The notes: generated by a model not told the origin, from the sequence alone. A DNA stretch of 64,000 bases from Stutzerimonas xanthomarina DSM 18231 (GCF_900129835.1 NZ_FQXA01000002.1:372001-436000); one strand, 5' to 3'. Numbered from the stretch's first letter, positions 32,690 through 41,913 are shown. Translations and numbers: made by a program.

Positions 32690-32799
32690 ACTACGCACTT
32701 GCGAACGCTGCGCAAAGCCAGGCGGCAAGCGCCGTTGAGAAGAAAAACACCGATTCACTGCGTACGCAAAGTGCGCAATTTGTACGCACTGCGCAATAG
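32686..32799 (+). CDS. 37-residue micro-protein
   Basis: The ATG overlaps the resolvase stop (ATGA) and the frame closes with TAG 10 bp before the next gene. The peptide is Ala/Gln-rich (MNYALANAAQSQAASAVEK...). The DNA contains three TACGCA...TGCGCAA units. It may be a real peptide, or the frame may just carry the repeats. Confidence 0.45.
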   Translation: MNYALANAAQSQAASAVEKKNTDSLRTQSAQFVRTAQ

Positions 32800-32809
32800 G
32801 GGAAGGGAT

Positions 32810-33487
32810 ATGCGACTGATCACAGCACGCCAGGCTTGGCACGATTCGCAGTATGAGTCCCGCGGCTCGATTACGGCCGCAACCATGGACCATGCGAAGA
32901 TCGAAACAAAGCGCGCCGCTGCGAAGCGCAAGACGATCGAAGCAGTGTTCGCGGCCGTGGGTGACGAGGAGGAAAGCCGGGTCAAGGTCGTGGCGCAGCG
33001 GATGGAAGTGCAGGAGACGCGCCGCTCTGCCCGGGACAACAGTTCGTCGCGGTGTGCTCACATGATGACGATGGGGCGTATCCAGCACGCGATCGCCTCG
33101 CTGAACAAACCGCTGCAACACTTCGGACATTACCTCTACTCGCCGTTGGCCAATGCACGCGATCAGGATGTTGCGCGCACGCTGGTTTGGTTCGGCTGGG
33201 AGAAGCCGGCCGGTCTGACGAAGGTGAAGGAGTCGCGAGCGTACTGCCTGGTATTGCCTGCTTTGATTTCGTATCAAGGCTTCGTGACAGGAGGGCGTGA
33301 CGAATGGACTCCGGGCCGCATCGCTGAGTTCGTGGCTGACTGGTATGGCGAGAAGATCAGCGTCAGCCAGTGGGCAAGAGATTGGGCGCCGATCTGGGAA
33401 AGTCTGCAGCGGACCATTGGCGAGATGGATCGCAAGGCGCTGGAGCCAGTGGAGCGGATCATGGATGAAGAGCACTGGGCTGCTTAA
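32810..33487 (+). CDS. Possible late-gene regulator (Q position)
   Basis: 225 residues from ATG 32810 with AGGGGAAGGG before it. Soluble and basic in the first third. Segments such as GHYLYSPLANARDQDVARTLVW and DWYGEKISVSQWARDWAPIWESL suggest a helical DNA- or polymerase-binding protein. It lies last in the early rightward operon, just before terminators and the lysis genes, the place of antiterminator Q. No Q family motif is certain. Confidence 0.5.
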   Translation: MRLITARQAWHDSQYESRGSITAATMDHAKIETKRAAAKRKTIEAVFAAVGDEEESRVKVVAQRMEVQETRRSARDNSSSRCAHMMTMGRIQHAIASLNKPLQHFGHYLYSPLANARDQDVARTLVWFGWEKPAGLTKVKESRAYCLVLPALISYQGFVTGGRDEWTPGRIAEFVADWYGEKISVSQWARDWAPIWESLQRTIGEMDRKALEPVERIMDEEHWAA

Positions 33488-33546
33488 ATGCTAGGTGGCC
33501 GTGTGCTACTGTTCAGCTTTGCGTTCATTGAGAAACGGAGTGGGTG

Positions 33547-34092
33547 GTGGGAGAAATCTTCGGTGAGTTGCTTCCAGCGATCCAACTGCTTCTACCCGGA
33601 TTTATCTCGACTGTAATTTTTTATTGGCTATCTGATGCTCCAAAGCCTGGCCAGTTTGAGCGAGTGATACAGGCTCTTATCTGTACGGGGCTCATTAGTC
33701 TGATGGTAGAGGCCATTAAGAAGGCCGCCCACGCCATCGGTGAATGCTGTTTCGTCTGGGCGGTATGGACGGACGACAGGGCGATGGCTTTGTCGGTCGC
33801 CCTGGCCGTATTGCTTGGGCTGGCACTGGCTTTCGCGGCTTGCACAGATTCGTTTTACAAGCTGGCCAGGCGGTGTCGGCTTACGACGCGTGCATCACAC
33901 ACTGACTGGGTGTACGGTTTTGTTCTGTACCGAGAGCGCTTGGTTGTGCTGCAGCTCCGAGACGGACGCCGCATTTGCGGATACCCCCTTGTCTGGCCGA
34001 CACAACCTGGAACCGGGCACTTTTTGCTACAGGGGGCCTGCTGGATAGTGGACGATGGGTTTGTTTCAGCCCAAGCATTGCCGCACACCTGA
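33547..34092 (+). CDS. DUF6338-like membrane protein
   Basis: 181 residues from GTG 33547 (GGAG six bases upstream); a GTG one codon earlier is closer to the site. Three hydrophobic segments (PGFISTVIFYWL, a middle weak one, and ALSVALAVLLGLALAFAA), then a C-terminal cytoplasmic domain with strands (WVYGFVLYRERLVVLQLRDGRRICGYP). The pattern matches DUF6338, found in phages and bacteria with unknown function. It has lower GC at the start and an own gap of 59 bp, so it may be an accessory gene. Confidence 0.6.
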   Translation: MGEIFGELLPAIQLLLPGFISTVIFYWLSDAPKPGQFERVIQALICTGLISLMVEAIKKAAHAIGECCFVWAVWTDDRAMALSVALAVLLGLALAFAACTDSFYKLARRCRLTTRASHTDWVYGFVLYRERLVVLQLRDGRRICGYPLVWPTQPGTGHFLLQGACWIVDDGFVSAQALPHT

Positions 34093-34155
34093 TAGGCGGA
34101 TCAGAAGTATCGTGGGTAGAATTTTTGCAACCAGTTGAAGAGGAGCAGGGAACCA

Positions 34156-34299
34156 ATGACAGACAAGATGAAGCAGGGGCAGACGGAGCAAAGGGGCATC
34201 AACGAGGGGTTGAACGTGAATCCGGGCAGGACGACAAACGTGATGCCCAAGAGCCCACCACCATCGCCGCCGCCTGCGAAAAAGTCGAATGACTCCTAA
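34156..34299 (+). CDS. Small Pro-rich phage protein
   Basis: 47 residues, ATG with AGGAGCAGGG upstream. The polar first half (MTDKMKQGQTEQRGINEGL) is followed by a Pro/Ser tail (PKSPPPSPPPAKK). It is followed by a terminator. Function unknown. Confidence 0.45.
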   Translation: MTDKMKQGQTEQRGINEGLNVNPGRTTNVMPKSPPPSPPPAKKSNDS

Positions 34300-34362
34300 C
34301 GCTTGACGCCATGTCGAGCATTCGAGTAAATTTTCCCCATTGTGTGAAGCAGCACCCCAAAT

Positions 34363-34390
34363 AAGCCCGGCCTAAGCGCTGGGCTTTTTT
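34363..34390 (+). terminator. Intrinsic terminator
   Basis: AAGCCC...GGGCTT stem with an inner GC pairing, followed by six T, 64 bp after the Pro-rich ORF. Confidence 0.75.
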
Positions 34391-34426
34391 ATGCGTACGT
34401 AGCGCTGGGAAAACAAGGAGCTTCAC

Positions 34427-34642
34427 GTGGCGGTCAGATACGAAAAGATACAGGGCGAAGACATTCCGGTCGGGCTTCGTGGGCCCATGGTGAGGGAACT
34501 GTGGGCGGTTTATATCAACGACGGCATTCTGAAATATTGTGCGTCAGAAGCGGAAGCTGTGTCGGAGGTCGCTGCGGCTGAACGCGCCGAAGAGGCCAGG
34601 AGACCAAAGTTCGATACCAGTTATGATTCTGGTCCCAGTTGA
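34427..34642 (+). CDS. Small hypothetical phage protein
   Basis: 71 residues, GTG start with AAGGAG at the right distance. An acidic C-terminal half contains EAEAVSEVAAAERAEEARR. It is flanked by terminators on both sides, so it forms a single-gene cassette. No promoter is obvious. Confidence 0.5.
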   Translation: MAVRYEKIQGEDIPVGLRGPMVRELWAVYINDGILKYCASEAEAVSEVAAAERAEEARRPKFDTSYDSGPS

Positions 34643-34649
34643 TTGAATG

Positions 34650-34675
34650 AAGCCCGGCCTAGCGCCGGGCTTTTT
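34650..34675 (+). terminator. Intrinsic terminator
   Basis: AAGCCCGGC, a CTAGC loop and GCCGGGCTT form a perfect 9-bp stem followed by TTT. Confidence 0.8.
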
Positions 34676-35107
34676 GTTGGCGGCATTTGTGTCCGTAGCC
34701 AGGGCGGCCTTCGGGAGAGCCTGGACATCCCCAGCCGGCGGTGGGGCTCGTTCATTGAAAAACACCGGCAGCCCGTGCGAACCAGCTCCTACCTACGGTG
34801 GTTCGGCGCGAGGGTGATCCGCTGAGACTGGTGCAATAGGGTGCCAGCAGCAGATCGCCCTTTGGCAGACAGCGCGGAAAGACGCGCACAACTATTTTGA
34901 GGCCTCGCTAAGTGCGGGGCCTTGTCGTATCTGGTCCCGCCGTGAGGCGCTGCCAGGGCCACGTCGGGAGACGTTGCCACAAACCGCCCGGCTTCGGCTG
35001 GGCACCTCTTTCCGGCGCTCGGCCTGGGTCTTTGCTCCCTGGCGGATTTCAGCGCATGAGCGCCGGCTCTACATGACACCACCAGGCCCTGTGCCGGGAG
35101 TGCCCGC
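34676..35107. other. Gene-free stretch before the lysis genes
   Basis: About 430 bp without a convincing gene. It holds one more terminator-like hairpin at 34900-34926 (AGGCCTCGC-TAAGT-GCGGGGCCT, one G-T pair, then weak T). The late promoter and a Q-responsive region would be expected here. I cannot identify them. Confidence 0.5.
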
Positions 35108-35512
35108 GTGAAGCACACAGGTATCTACATGTCCGAACCAGGCCCACTGACCGCTGCTGGTGGCATCGCGCTGTACAAGCTGGGCGCCTTTGGCTTCGTC
35201 GCCATTCTTGCGGCTGTTGTCGTGATGGCGATGACATTGCCCAAGACGGTGCGCGAGTTTGTGGTGGCGATGATCAGCACCACCGTGGCCAGCCTGTGCG
35301 GCGGCGCATTCGTGGTGCGCTGGCTGGGGATCGGCCACTGGGCAAACGATGACATTGGCATGGTTGCCATCGGCGGTCTGATCTTCGTGTGCGGCCTGCC
35401 GGCTTGGGTGGTGGTGCGCGCTTGGTTCGCCTGGAGCGAGGCGAAGAAGGACCGCCAAATTGATGAGATCGTCGACGCCGTGCTGGATGCCAAGCGCAAG
35501 GTCGGGCTGTGA
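35108..35512 (+). CDS. Holin
   Basis: 134 residues from GTG 35108, which has GGGAG seven bases upstream; ATG 35129 (MSEPGPL) is a possible second start. Three hydrophobic helices at about residues 25-45, 52-72 and 85-105 are followed by a charged tail (WSEAKKDRQIDEIVDAVLDAKRK), as in phage holins of Pseudomonas. It makes inner-membrane lesions that start lysis. Two starts 7 codons apart could give holin and antiholin forms. The Rz gene follows with a 4-base overlap. Confidence 0.75.
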   Translation: MKHTGIYMSEPGPLTAAGGIALYKLGAFGFVAILAAVVVMAMTLPKTVREFVVAMISTTVASLCGGAFVVRWLGIGHWANDDIGMVAIGGLIFVCGLPAWVVVRAWFAWSEAKKDRQIDEIVDAVLDAKRKVGL

Positions 35513-35982
35513 GGCTGTACCTGTTTGCAGGCGCGGCGCTGCTGGCCATCGTCGCGGCCGGCTGGCTGCGACTGGATTATCTGGGCGGCGAGCGTGACCG
35601 GCTGGCCGAAGCGCTGGACCTGTCACAGCAGGGTGTCACGCAACTGCAAGAGACAATCCGGCTGACCGAAGCGGCGTTCGCCGAGCGCGACCGTCACGAC
35701 CAACAGGAAACCTTGGAGCTGAAGAATGCACGCGATGAGAACCAGCGCCTTGCTGCCGGTGTTGCTGCTGGCCGTCGCCGGCTGCTCGTCAGCGCCTCCT
35801 GCCCCGCAGTGCCCGCCGATACCGGCGCCAGCCGCGTGGATGATGGAAGCGCCGAACTCGCTGCAGACGCTCGACAACCTTATTTCGCCCACCGAGAGCA
35901 AGTGACGCTCGACGAGGCAAAGCTGCGCGGCTTGCAGGCGTATGTGCGCCTGTTCTGTCATCGGCCCGCGGCCATCGAATAG
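35509..35982 (+). CDS. Rz-like inner-membrane spanin
   Basis: 157 residues, starting GTG. N-terminal transmembrane helix (LYLFAGAALLAIVAAGWL) acting as an uncleaved anchor, then a periplasmic coiled coil (DRLAEALDLSQQGVTQLQETI). It spans the periplasm together with Rz1 and fuses the membranes at lysis. The Rz1 gene is nested in the +1 frame. Confidence 0.82.
   Translation: MRLYLFAGAALLAIVAAGWLRLDYLGGERDRLAEALDLSQQGVTQLQETIRLTEAAFAERDRHDQQETLELKNARDENQRLAAGVAAGRRRLLVSASCPAVPADTGASRVDDGSAELAADARQPYFAHREQVTLDEAKLRGLQAYVRLFCHRPAAIE
35726..35905 (+). CDS. Rz1-like outer-membrane spanin lipoprotein, nested in Rz
   Basis: 59 residues fully inside the Rz gene in another frame. Signal with lipobox VAGC (LLPVLLLAVAGC), then a Pro-rich mature part (SSAPPAPQCPPIPAPAAW), the hallmark of Rz1. 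A second ATG lies three codons in (35735). Confidence 0.9.
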   Translation: MHAMRTSALLPVLLLAVAGCSSAPPAPQCPPIPAPAAWMMEAPNSLQTLDNLISPTESK

Positions 35983-36024
35983 CGGCACGCCGGGAGGCGC
36001 CCGCGCTTTATCTGGAGAAGCACC

Positions 36025-36600
36025 ATGACCGCAAAGAAAGGGGCCCGCTACGACTGGGCTGCGGTCGAGCGCGACTATCGAACCGGCCAGTACAGCAACC
36101 GTGAGCTGAGCCGCCTGCATGGCCCGTCCGAAGGCGCCATCCGCAAGCGCGCCACCGATCACGGCTGGCAGCGCGACCTGTCCGAGCAGATCCGCCAGCG
36201 TGTGCGGGAGAAAACCACCCTCGCCGTGACCAAGGAAGTCGCTCGGGCTGATTCTGACGAACTGATCATCGAGCAGGCGGCCGAGGCTGGCGCGGAAGTG
36301 ATTCGTGGCCACCAGCGCTTGCTGAGGAAGGCCAAGGGGCTCGCCGAGACGCTGATGCAGCGCCTGGAAGAGCAGCTGGAGAAAGGCACCATGACCGTCC
36401 AGCTCAAGAGCGGCGAGGCGGCCGAGATCGACGTGCCTCTGGACTACGCCGGCAAGACGCTGGGCAACGCCACGATGGCGCTGGAGCGCGTGGTGAAGAT
36501 GGAGCGCCAGAGCTACGGCCTCGACGCCGAGGACAAGGACAGCATCGGCAAGACGCTAAAGGAGCTGCTGGCCGAGGTCGCGCCAGGTGTCGAAGAGTAG
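36025..36600 (+). CDS. Terminase small subunit
   Basis: 191 residues. N-terminal helix-turn-helix (DYRTGQYSNRELSRLHGPSEGAIRKR) for DNA recognition, then a long helical oligomerisation region. It recognises the packaging start site and regulates the large subunit. GGAGAAG precedes the ATG. It overlaps the large subunit by 14 bases. Confidence 0.82.
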   Translation: MTAKKGARYDWAAVERDYRTGQYSNRELSRLHGPSEGAIRKRATDHGWQRDLSEQIRQRVREKTTLAVTKEVARADSDELIIEQAAEAGAEVIRGHQRLLRKAKGLAETLMQRLEEQLEKGTMTVQLKSGEAAEIDVPLDYAGKTLGNATMALERVVKMERQSYGLDAEDKDSIGKTLKELLAEVAPGVEE

Positions 36601-38233
36601 GGCGCCGGCCGCCGTCGTCTTTGAGGGTGAGCGGTGGCTGCGGCTGCATCGCGAAGGCAAGTTGACCGATCCCGCCGACCTGCTGCGCGCGCTGGATAAC
36701 AAGTGGTACAGGCTGAACACGCTCTACAAGATCAAGGACAAGAACGGCAAGACGCGCACGTTCCGGCCGAACAAGCAGCAGCGCGAGCGGTTCATCCGTA
36801 GCCACTGCCGCAATGTGATTCTGAAGGCGCGTCAGCTCGGATTCACCACCTTCGAAATGATCGATGCGCTGGATGACTGTCTGTTCACCGAGAATTTCTC
36901 AGCTGGCTGCATCGCGCACGCGCTGGAAGATGCGAAGGACATCTTCCGGAACAAGATCAAGTTCGCCTATGACCAGCTCCGTCAGGGCGCGTGGATGGCG
37001 ATCTTCAACACCATCGGCTTGAAGCTGCCGGTGCCGACCAGCGATCGCGGCGAAGGCTACGTGTTCGACAATGGCTCGAGCATCCGAGTATCGACCAGTT
37101 ACAGGGGCGGCACGCTGCAGCGCCTGCACGTCAGTGAGTTCGGCAAGATCTGCCGCAAGTATCCGGACAAGGCGCAGGAGATCGTTACCGGCGCGTTCGA
37201 AGCAGTTGGCCTGGGCAACCAGGTGACCCTGGAGAGCACCGCCGAAGGGCGTGAAGGCTACTTCCACGACTACTGCGCCACGGCACAGAAGCTGTCCGAG
37301 GCCGGCAAGCTGCCGACCCTGATGGATTTCCAGTTTCACTTCTTCCCGTGGTGGGATGAGCCGGGCTATCGCCTGGACCCTGCCGGCGTAGTGGTGCCGA
37401 GCTGGCTGCATGACTACTTCGCTGAACTGGACGCAAAGCACCGCATCAAGACCGATGCGGCCCAGCAGGCGTGGTACGTGAAGAAAGCCGAAGTGCTGAA
37501 GGACGACATGAAGCGCGAGTACCCGTCCACGCCGGACGAGGCCTTCGCGCAGAGTATCGACGGCGCTTACTACATGCAGCAGATGCGCTGGCTGCGCAAG
37601 AACGGCCGCATCACGAGGAAGGCCGCCTACAACCCGTCGCTGCCGGTCATCACGGCGTGGGACTTGGGCATGTCGGACGCCATGTCCATCGTGTTCTGCC
37701 AGGTGATCGGGCGCGAGGTGCGGATCATCGACTACCTGGAGCACAGCGGCGAAGGGCTGGAGTTCTATGCACGCAAGCTGCGTGAGAAGGGCTACACCTA
37801 CGGCCAGCATTACGGGCCGCATGACCTGGCGGTGCGTGAACTCGGTACCGGCAAGAGCCGCGTCGACACGGCAGCTCAGTTCGGCATCCGCTTCCAGATC
37901 GTGCCGCGAATTAGCAACCACGCCGAGGGCATCGAGGCGGTACGCCAGTTCCTGCCGATGTGCTGGTTCGCCGAGCAGGTCGACGCTGGCGGCGATGACA
38001 AGGTGGTTGGCGTTGATCGTCTGATCGACTGCCTCGACAACTACCGCAAGGAATGGGATGACCGGTTGGGCGTATACCGGCCGACCCCGCGTCACGACTG
38101 GGCGTCACACGGCGCCAAAGCATTCGAAACACTCGCCCGCAGTGGACTGTTTGAACTGTCCACCGGCATGAACAGCACGCCAACGGCTCCGAATACGGAG
38201 CGCGGACGCCGCAACTGGAACGCACACACATGA
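36587..38233 (+). CDS. Terminase large subunit
   Basis: 548 residues from GTG 36587. ATPase: Walker A-like NVILKARQLGFTTFEM (about residues 67-82). C-terminal nuclease with first Asp in ITAWDLGMSDAMSIVF. It packages DNA into proheads and cuts it. Overlaps both neighbours by a few bases. Length and motif order are normal. Confidence 0.92.
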   Translation: MSKSRAPAAVVFEGERWLRLHREGKLTDPADLLRALDNKWYRLNTLYKIKDKNGKTRTFRPNKQQRERFIRSHCRNVILKARQLGFTTFEMIDALDDCLFTENFSAGCIAHALEDAKDIFRNKIKFAYDQLRQGAWMAIFNTIGLKLPVPTSDRGEGYVFDNGSSIRVSTSYRGGTLQRLHVSEFGKICRKYPDKAQEIVTGAFEAVGLGNQVTLESTAEGREGYFHDYCATAQKLSEAGKLPTLMDFQFHFFPWWDEPGYRLDPAGVVVPSWLHDYFAELDAKHRIKTDAAQQAWYVKKAEVLKDDMKREYPSTPDEAFAQSIDGAYYMQQMRWLRKNGRITRKAAYNPSLPVITAWDLGMSDAMSIVFCQVIGREVRIIDYLEHSGEGLEFYARKLREKGYTYGQHYGPHDLAVRELGTGKSRVDTAAQFGIRFQIVPRISNHAEGIEAVRQFLPMCWFAEQVDAGGDDKVVGVDRLIDCLDNYRKEWDDRLGVYRPTPRHDWASHGAKAFETLARSGLFELSTGMNSTPTAPNTERGRRNWNAHT

Positions 38234-38595
38234 GCAGCAATCTTTTCATCACCGTGGAGCATCGACAGGTAGCGAGCTTCATCGCGTCCAAGTTGGCGCC
38301 GCTGGCTGTGCCGTCCAACCAGGTGCGCAACGACCTGTCCAACATTCAGGTGGATCCGGTGCTGGTGGTTGAGCATTACGACGAGCACCCGGCCGTGCAG
38401 TTCAAGCTCGACGTGGCGGATGGCATGGGGTTAGAGGTGCGCGTCAAGCTGGCCGAGTTTGCCGCCAACCCGGCTGGCTACATGCGTGACCTGTTGGAAA
38501 ACGTCCAGGGCATCCGCTTTGCCGCCCTGCAACGCCGTAACGACCGCAGGGCTGAAGTCGCTCAGGTCTATCGGCAGATGGAGGCCGTGCGATGA
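38230..38595 (+). CDS. Hypothetical protein between terminase and portal
   Basis: 121 residues, 4-base overlaps on both sides. N-terminal beta/alpha segment (FITVEHRQVASFIASKLAPL), helical end (LEVRVKLAEFAANPAGYMRDLLENV). Probably a small head-assembly factor. No family recognised. Confidence 0.6.
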   Translation: MSSNLFITVEHRQVASFIASKLAPLAVPSNQVRNDLSNIQVDPVLVVEHYDEHPAVQFKLDVADGMGLEVRVKLAEFAANPAGYMRDLLENVQGIRFAALQRRNDRRAEVAQVYRQMEAVR

Positions 38596-40742
38596 GCCTG
38601 GGCCTGCTGCATTTCAAACCCGCCTCCGAGCTGAAGGCCGAGGAAGAGGCCGAACAGCAGCGCCAGGACGAAGCGCGGCGCATGCAGGCGGTGGAGAGTT
38701 CGCTGTCCGGGCATATCCGCGGCGCCTTCGAGGCGGCGAAGACGGCCAAGCAGCCGATTGAGCGGCGCCTTTTGGATTGCGCACGTCGGCAGAAGGGTGA
38801 GTACGATGCGGACAAGCTGCGGGCAATTCAGGAAGAGGGCGGCAGCGAGCTCTACCCGAAGCTGACCACCACCAAGTGCCGCGCCGCCGCCGCCTGGATC
38901 CGCGACATCCTTATGCCGGCGAACGGCAGGCCGTGGGGGCTGGACCCGACGCCGGTTGCCGAGATTCCGCCCGACTATTTGAACGCCTTTGCGCAGCGCC
39001 TGGGTGAGCGCGCGCAGGGCATGGACCAGCAGCAGCTGGAAGACCTGTTGCGCCGCGAGGTGCAGGCCAAGGCCCGCCAGATCGCCGATCGCCATGAAGA
39101 GGTGATCAACGACCAACTGGAAGAAGGCGGCTGGAGCGAGGCGCTGGAGTCGTTCATTGATGACTTCGTGACCTATCCCGCCGCGTTCCTGCGGGGCCCG
39201 CTGCTACAGCGTGTGCCTGAGTTTGCCTGGAAGGAAGGCTGGCAGATGATCGAGGTGGAGGCGATCAAGCCCCAGTTCGCGCGCGTATCGCCCTATGACC
39301 TGTACCCGTCGCCGGATTCCTCGGACATCGACGATGGCGCCTACCTGATCGAGCGCGAGCGCTACACCCGTGCACACCTGAACCGGCTGCGCGGCGTGCC
39401 GGGCTACAAGGACGACGCAATCGAGCAGGTGCTGGTGGAGCATGGCCGGGGCGGTCTGCGTGAGTGGCTGGCCACCGATTCGGAGCGCGCCCGCCTGGAG
39501 GATCGCAGCCACGACTGGATGACCAATCAGGGTGAGACGATCGAGGGGCTGCATTACTGGGGCAGCGCCCAGGGCCTGATCCTGTTGCAGTGGGGCATGA
39601 CGCCCGAGCAAGTCGAGGATCCGCTGGGCGAATACGAGATCGACGCTATCCTGATCGGCAGGCATGTGATCCGCTGTGTGATCAACCGTAACCCCATGGG
39701 CGCGCGTCCGTACCACAAGGCGTCGTTCCAGTTGGTACCGGGCTCCTTCTGGGGCATCGGCATTCCTGAATTGATGTCAGACGTGCAGGACATGTGCTGC
39801 GCTGTCGCCCGGGCGCAAGCGAACAACATGGCCTTCGCCAGCGGCCCGCAAATAGAAATCGCCATGGACCGTCTGGCGCCGGAAGAAAATCCCAACGAGA
39901 TCTTCCCGATGAAGCGCTGGCGGACCAAGACCGACCGCACCGGTACCGGCTCCCCACAGCCAGCCATCCGCTTCTACCAGCCGGACAGTCGTGCAGGCGA
40001 GCTGATGCAGGTCTATTCCCAGTGGGAACAGCGCGCGGACGACGCGACGAATATTCCGCGCTATTCCTACGGCAACGAGAAGGTCGGCGGGGCAGGCAAC
40101 ACTGCCAGTGGCTTGTCCATGCTGCTGGAGAGTGCGAACAAGGGCATCAAGGACGCCATTCGCCACATTGACCGGGGCGTCACCAGTCGCGTGATTGCCG
40201 CGCTCTGGCTGTTCAACATGCGCTACAGCCCGGACATGTCGATCAAGGGAGACTGCCGTGTGGTGCCGCGCGGTGCCAGCGCGATGCTACTGCGCGAGCA
40301 GACTCAGCAGGCCCGCCAGCAGTTCTTGGCTGCTACCGGCAACGAGGCGGACATGCAGATCATCGGCGTGGAGGGTCGCGCGCGGCTTCTTCGCAGCATC
40401 GCCGACCAGCTCGACATGCCGGGGCTGGTTCCGGAAGACGACGAGATCAAGGGTCGCGTCGAGCAGCAGAACAAGCAGCAGGGCGAGCAGCAAGCGCAGC
40501 AAATGCAGCTGGAGGCCGGCAAGGCTCAGGCGGATGCGGCGAAGAAGCAGGCCGATGCCGGCAAGAGCCAGGCCGAAACCCAGCGGATCCTGCTAGAAAT
40601 CCAGGCCTTGATGGGCCAACTGCAAGCACTTGGAGGGTTGGGTGGAGCTATCCCAGGAACAATACAAGGCGCTGGCCCGGCTGGAGGCGAACAACAGCCC
40701 GGACTGGCAATGCCTCAAGCAGGCGCTGCGCCAGGCTATTGA
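38592..40742 (+). CDS. Portal protein
   Basis: 716 residues, the size of podovirus portals. Characteristic pieces are TKCRAAAAWIRDILMP, FIDDFVTYPAAFLRGP and IRHIDRGVTSRVIAALW. The last 100 residues are a Gln/Ala-rich helix (EQQNKQQGEQQAQQMQLEAG), as in portal barrel extensions. The 12-subunit ring forms the DNA entry and exit channel. GAGG site upstream; 4-base overlap with the previous gene. Confidence 0.88.
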   Translation: MSLGLLHFKPASELKAEEEAEQQRQDEARRMQAVESSLSGHIRGAFEAAKTAKQPIERRLLDCARRQKGEYDADKLRAIQEEGGSELYPKLTTTKCRAAAAWIRDILMPANGRPWGLDPTPVAEIPPDYLNAFAQRLGERAQGMDQQQLEDLLRREVQAKARQIADRHEEVINDQLEEGGWSEALESFIDDFVTYPAAFLRGPLLQRVPEFAWKEGWQMIEVEAIKPQFARVSPYDLYPSPDSSDIDDGAYLIERERYTRAHLNRLRGVPGYKDDAIEQVLVEHGRGGLREWLATDSERARLEDRSHDWMTNQGETIEGLHYWGSAQGLILLQWGMTPEQVEDPLGEYEIDAILIGRHVIRCVINRNPMGARPYHKASFQLVPGSFWGIGIPELMSDVQDMCCAVARAQANNMAFASGPQIEIAMDRLAPEENPNEIFPMKRWRTKTDRTGTGSPQPAIRFYQPDSRAGELMQVYSQWEQRADDATNIPRYSYGNEKVGGAGNTASGLSMLLESANKGIKDAIRHIDRGVTSRVIAALWLFNMRYSPDMSIKGDCRVVPRGASAMLLREQTQQARQQFLAATGNEADMQIIGVEGRARLLRSIADQLDMPGLVPEDDEIKGRVEQQNKQQGEQQAQQMQLEAGKAQADAAKKQADAGKSQAETQRILLEIQALMGQLQALGGLGGAIPGTIQGAGPAGGEQQPGLAMPQAGAAPGY

Positions 40743-40875
40743 GACCGAGCGCGATGCGTTGGAGCAATCCAGCTCAACCGAAACCCTGTACCGGCTGCAA
40801 GGACGCGCCGGAGCCGTACGCGAACTACTGCTAGCCATTGAGGACAGCAGCGAGATTGCCAGACAGCACTCATAA
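40642..40875 (+). CDS. Small protein overlapping the portal end
   Basis: 77 residues from GTG 40642, chosen because GGAGG lies five bases upstream; it overlaps the portal gene by 101 bases in another frame. Helical: LSQEQYKALARLEANNSPDW, then two more helices. Similar small ORFs are common after podovirus portals. Followed by a terminator. Confidence 0.65.
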   Translation: MELSQEQYKALARLEANNSPDWQCLKQALRQAIETERDALEQSSSTETLYRLQGRAGAVRELLLAIEDSSEIARQHS

Positions 40876-40879
40876 CAAA

Positions 40880-40903
40880 GCCGCCTACCGAGGCGGTTTT
40901 TTT
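40880..40903 (+). terminator. Intrinsic terminator after the portal block
   Basis: GCCGCCT-ACCG-AGGCGGT stem followed by seven T, between the portal block and the scaffold. It may lower expression upstream relative to the coat genes, or need antitermination. Confidence 0.8.
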
Positions 40904-41007
40904 ATGGGCGACTGCTCGCCGTGCCTCGGCCAGGCATGGGCGAATCCTGAACCCGCACCGTGAACCCCAGCAAGTCGCTGGTTCACCCCGTTTGGAGAAG
41001 ACCGCAA

Positions 41008-41913
41008 ATGCTACCCCGCTCAGTGCAAGACCAGGCGAACGCCGCGAAGGCCCTGCAGGACCAGCTGAATCAGCCGGCCGCCGAGGAACCCGAGAATCCC
41101 GCTCCCGCAGCGGCTCCCGAGCCTGAACCGCAGCCAACGCCCGCCGAGCCTGCCGCGCAACCCGCACCCGAACCCCAGCCCGAAACCCGGGACGCTGCTT
41201 ACTGGCGCCACCGCTTCGATGTGCTGCAAGGCAAATACAACGCCGAGGTTCCCGCGCTGCGTAAGGAAATCGCCACGCTGAAAGATCAGCTGGCCGCCGC
41301 CGACAAGCAACAACCGGCGTCTGCGGTCCAGCGAGCCCAGGAGGCGATGTCCGACCTGACCGAAGCGGAGATCGAAGAGTACGGCCCGGATCTGGTGAAC
41401 CTGATCAAGCGTGTCGCCGGCAGCGCCGCCGCCCCAAGCAATAACGGCGACCTGCAGGAGATCAAGAGCGAACTGGGCCAGATGCGTGAAGAGAAGCGAC
41501 AGGACGCCGAAGCGCGTTTCTGGACTGACCTCGAAGCGCAGGTACCGAACTTCCGCGCCGTCAACGCCGATCCGGCTTTCCATCAGTGGCTTGCCGAGAT
41601 CGACCAACTGAGCGGCCAGCCTCGCCAGCAACTGCTGGTCGGGGCTCAGCAAGCACTTGATCCCTATCGAGTGGCTGCGGTCTTCAAGTCCTTCGCCGCG
41701 GTAGCGCCGAAGGCATCGCAAGAAACCATCCCGGACGAGCTTGTTCAGCCGCGTCAGACACGCTCCGCTGCGCCCGAACCGCAGCAGGGCAAGGTCTGGA
41801 CGCGCGCTGAAATCAGCGAGTTCTACCGGAACAAGGCGAGCTATCCGAAGGATCAGGCCGCCGCAATCGAAGCCGATATTTTTGCCGCTCAGGCTCAGGG
41901 CCGCATCCGCTGA
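41008..41913 (+). CDS. Scaffolding protein
   Basis: 301 residues from ATG 41008 (GGAGAAG upstream); the frame is open 16 codons earlier. N-terminus is Pro/Glu/Ala-rich, the middle is a coiled coil (YNAEVPALRKEIATLKDQLAAADK), and the C-terminus has charged helices (AEISEFYRNKASYPKDQAAAIEADI). It shapes the prohead and leaves before DNA entry. Directly followed by the coat gene, as usual. Confidence 0.8.
   Translation: MLPRSVQDQANAAKALQDQLNQPAAEEPENPAPAAAPEPEPQPTPAEPAAQPAPEPQPETRDAAYWRHRFDVLQGKYNAEVPALRKEIATLKDQLAAADKQQPASAVQRAQEAMSDLTEAEIEEYGPDLVNLIKRVAGSAAAPSNNGDLQEIKSELGQMREEKRQDAEARFWTDLEAQVPNFRAVNADPAFHQWLAEIDQLSGQPRQQLLVGAQQALDPYRVAAVFKSFAAVAPKASQETIPDELVQPRQTRSAAPEPQQGKVWTRAEISEFYRNKASYPKDQAAAIEADIFAAQAQGRIR

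Noticed and set aside
36899..38095. 398-codon antisense frame opposite the terminase large subunit
   Set aside because: The plus-strand frame has clear terminase motifs. The antisense one shows no domain and is explained by codon bias.
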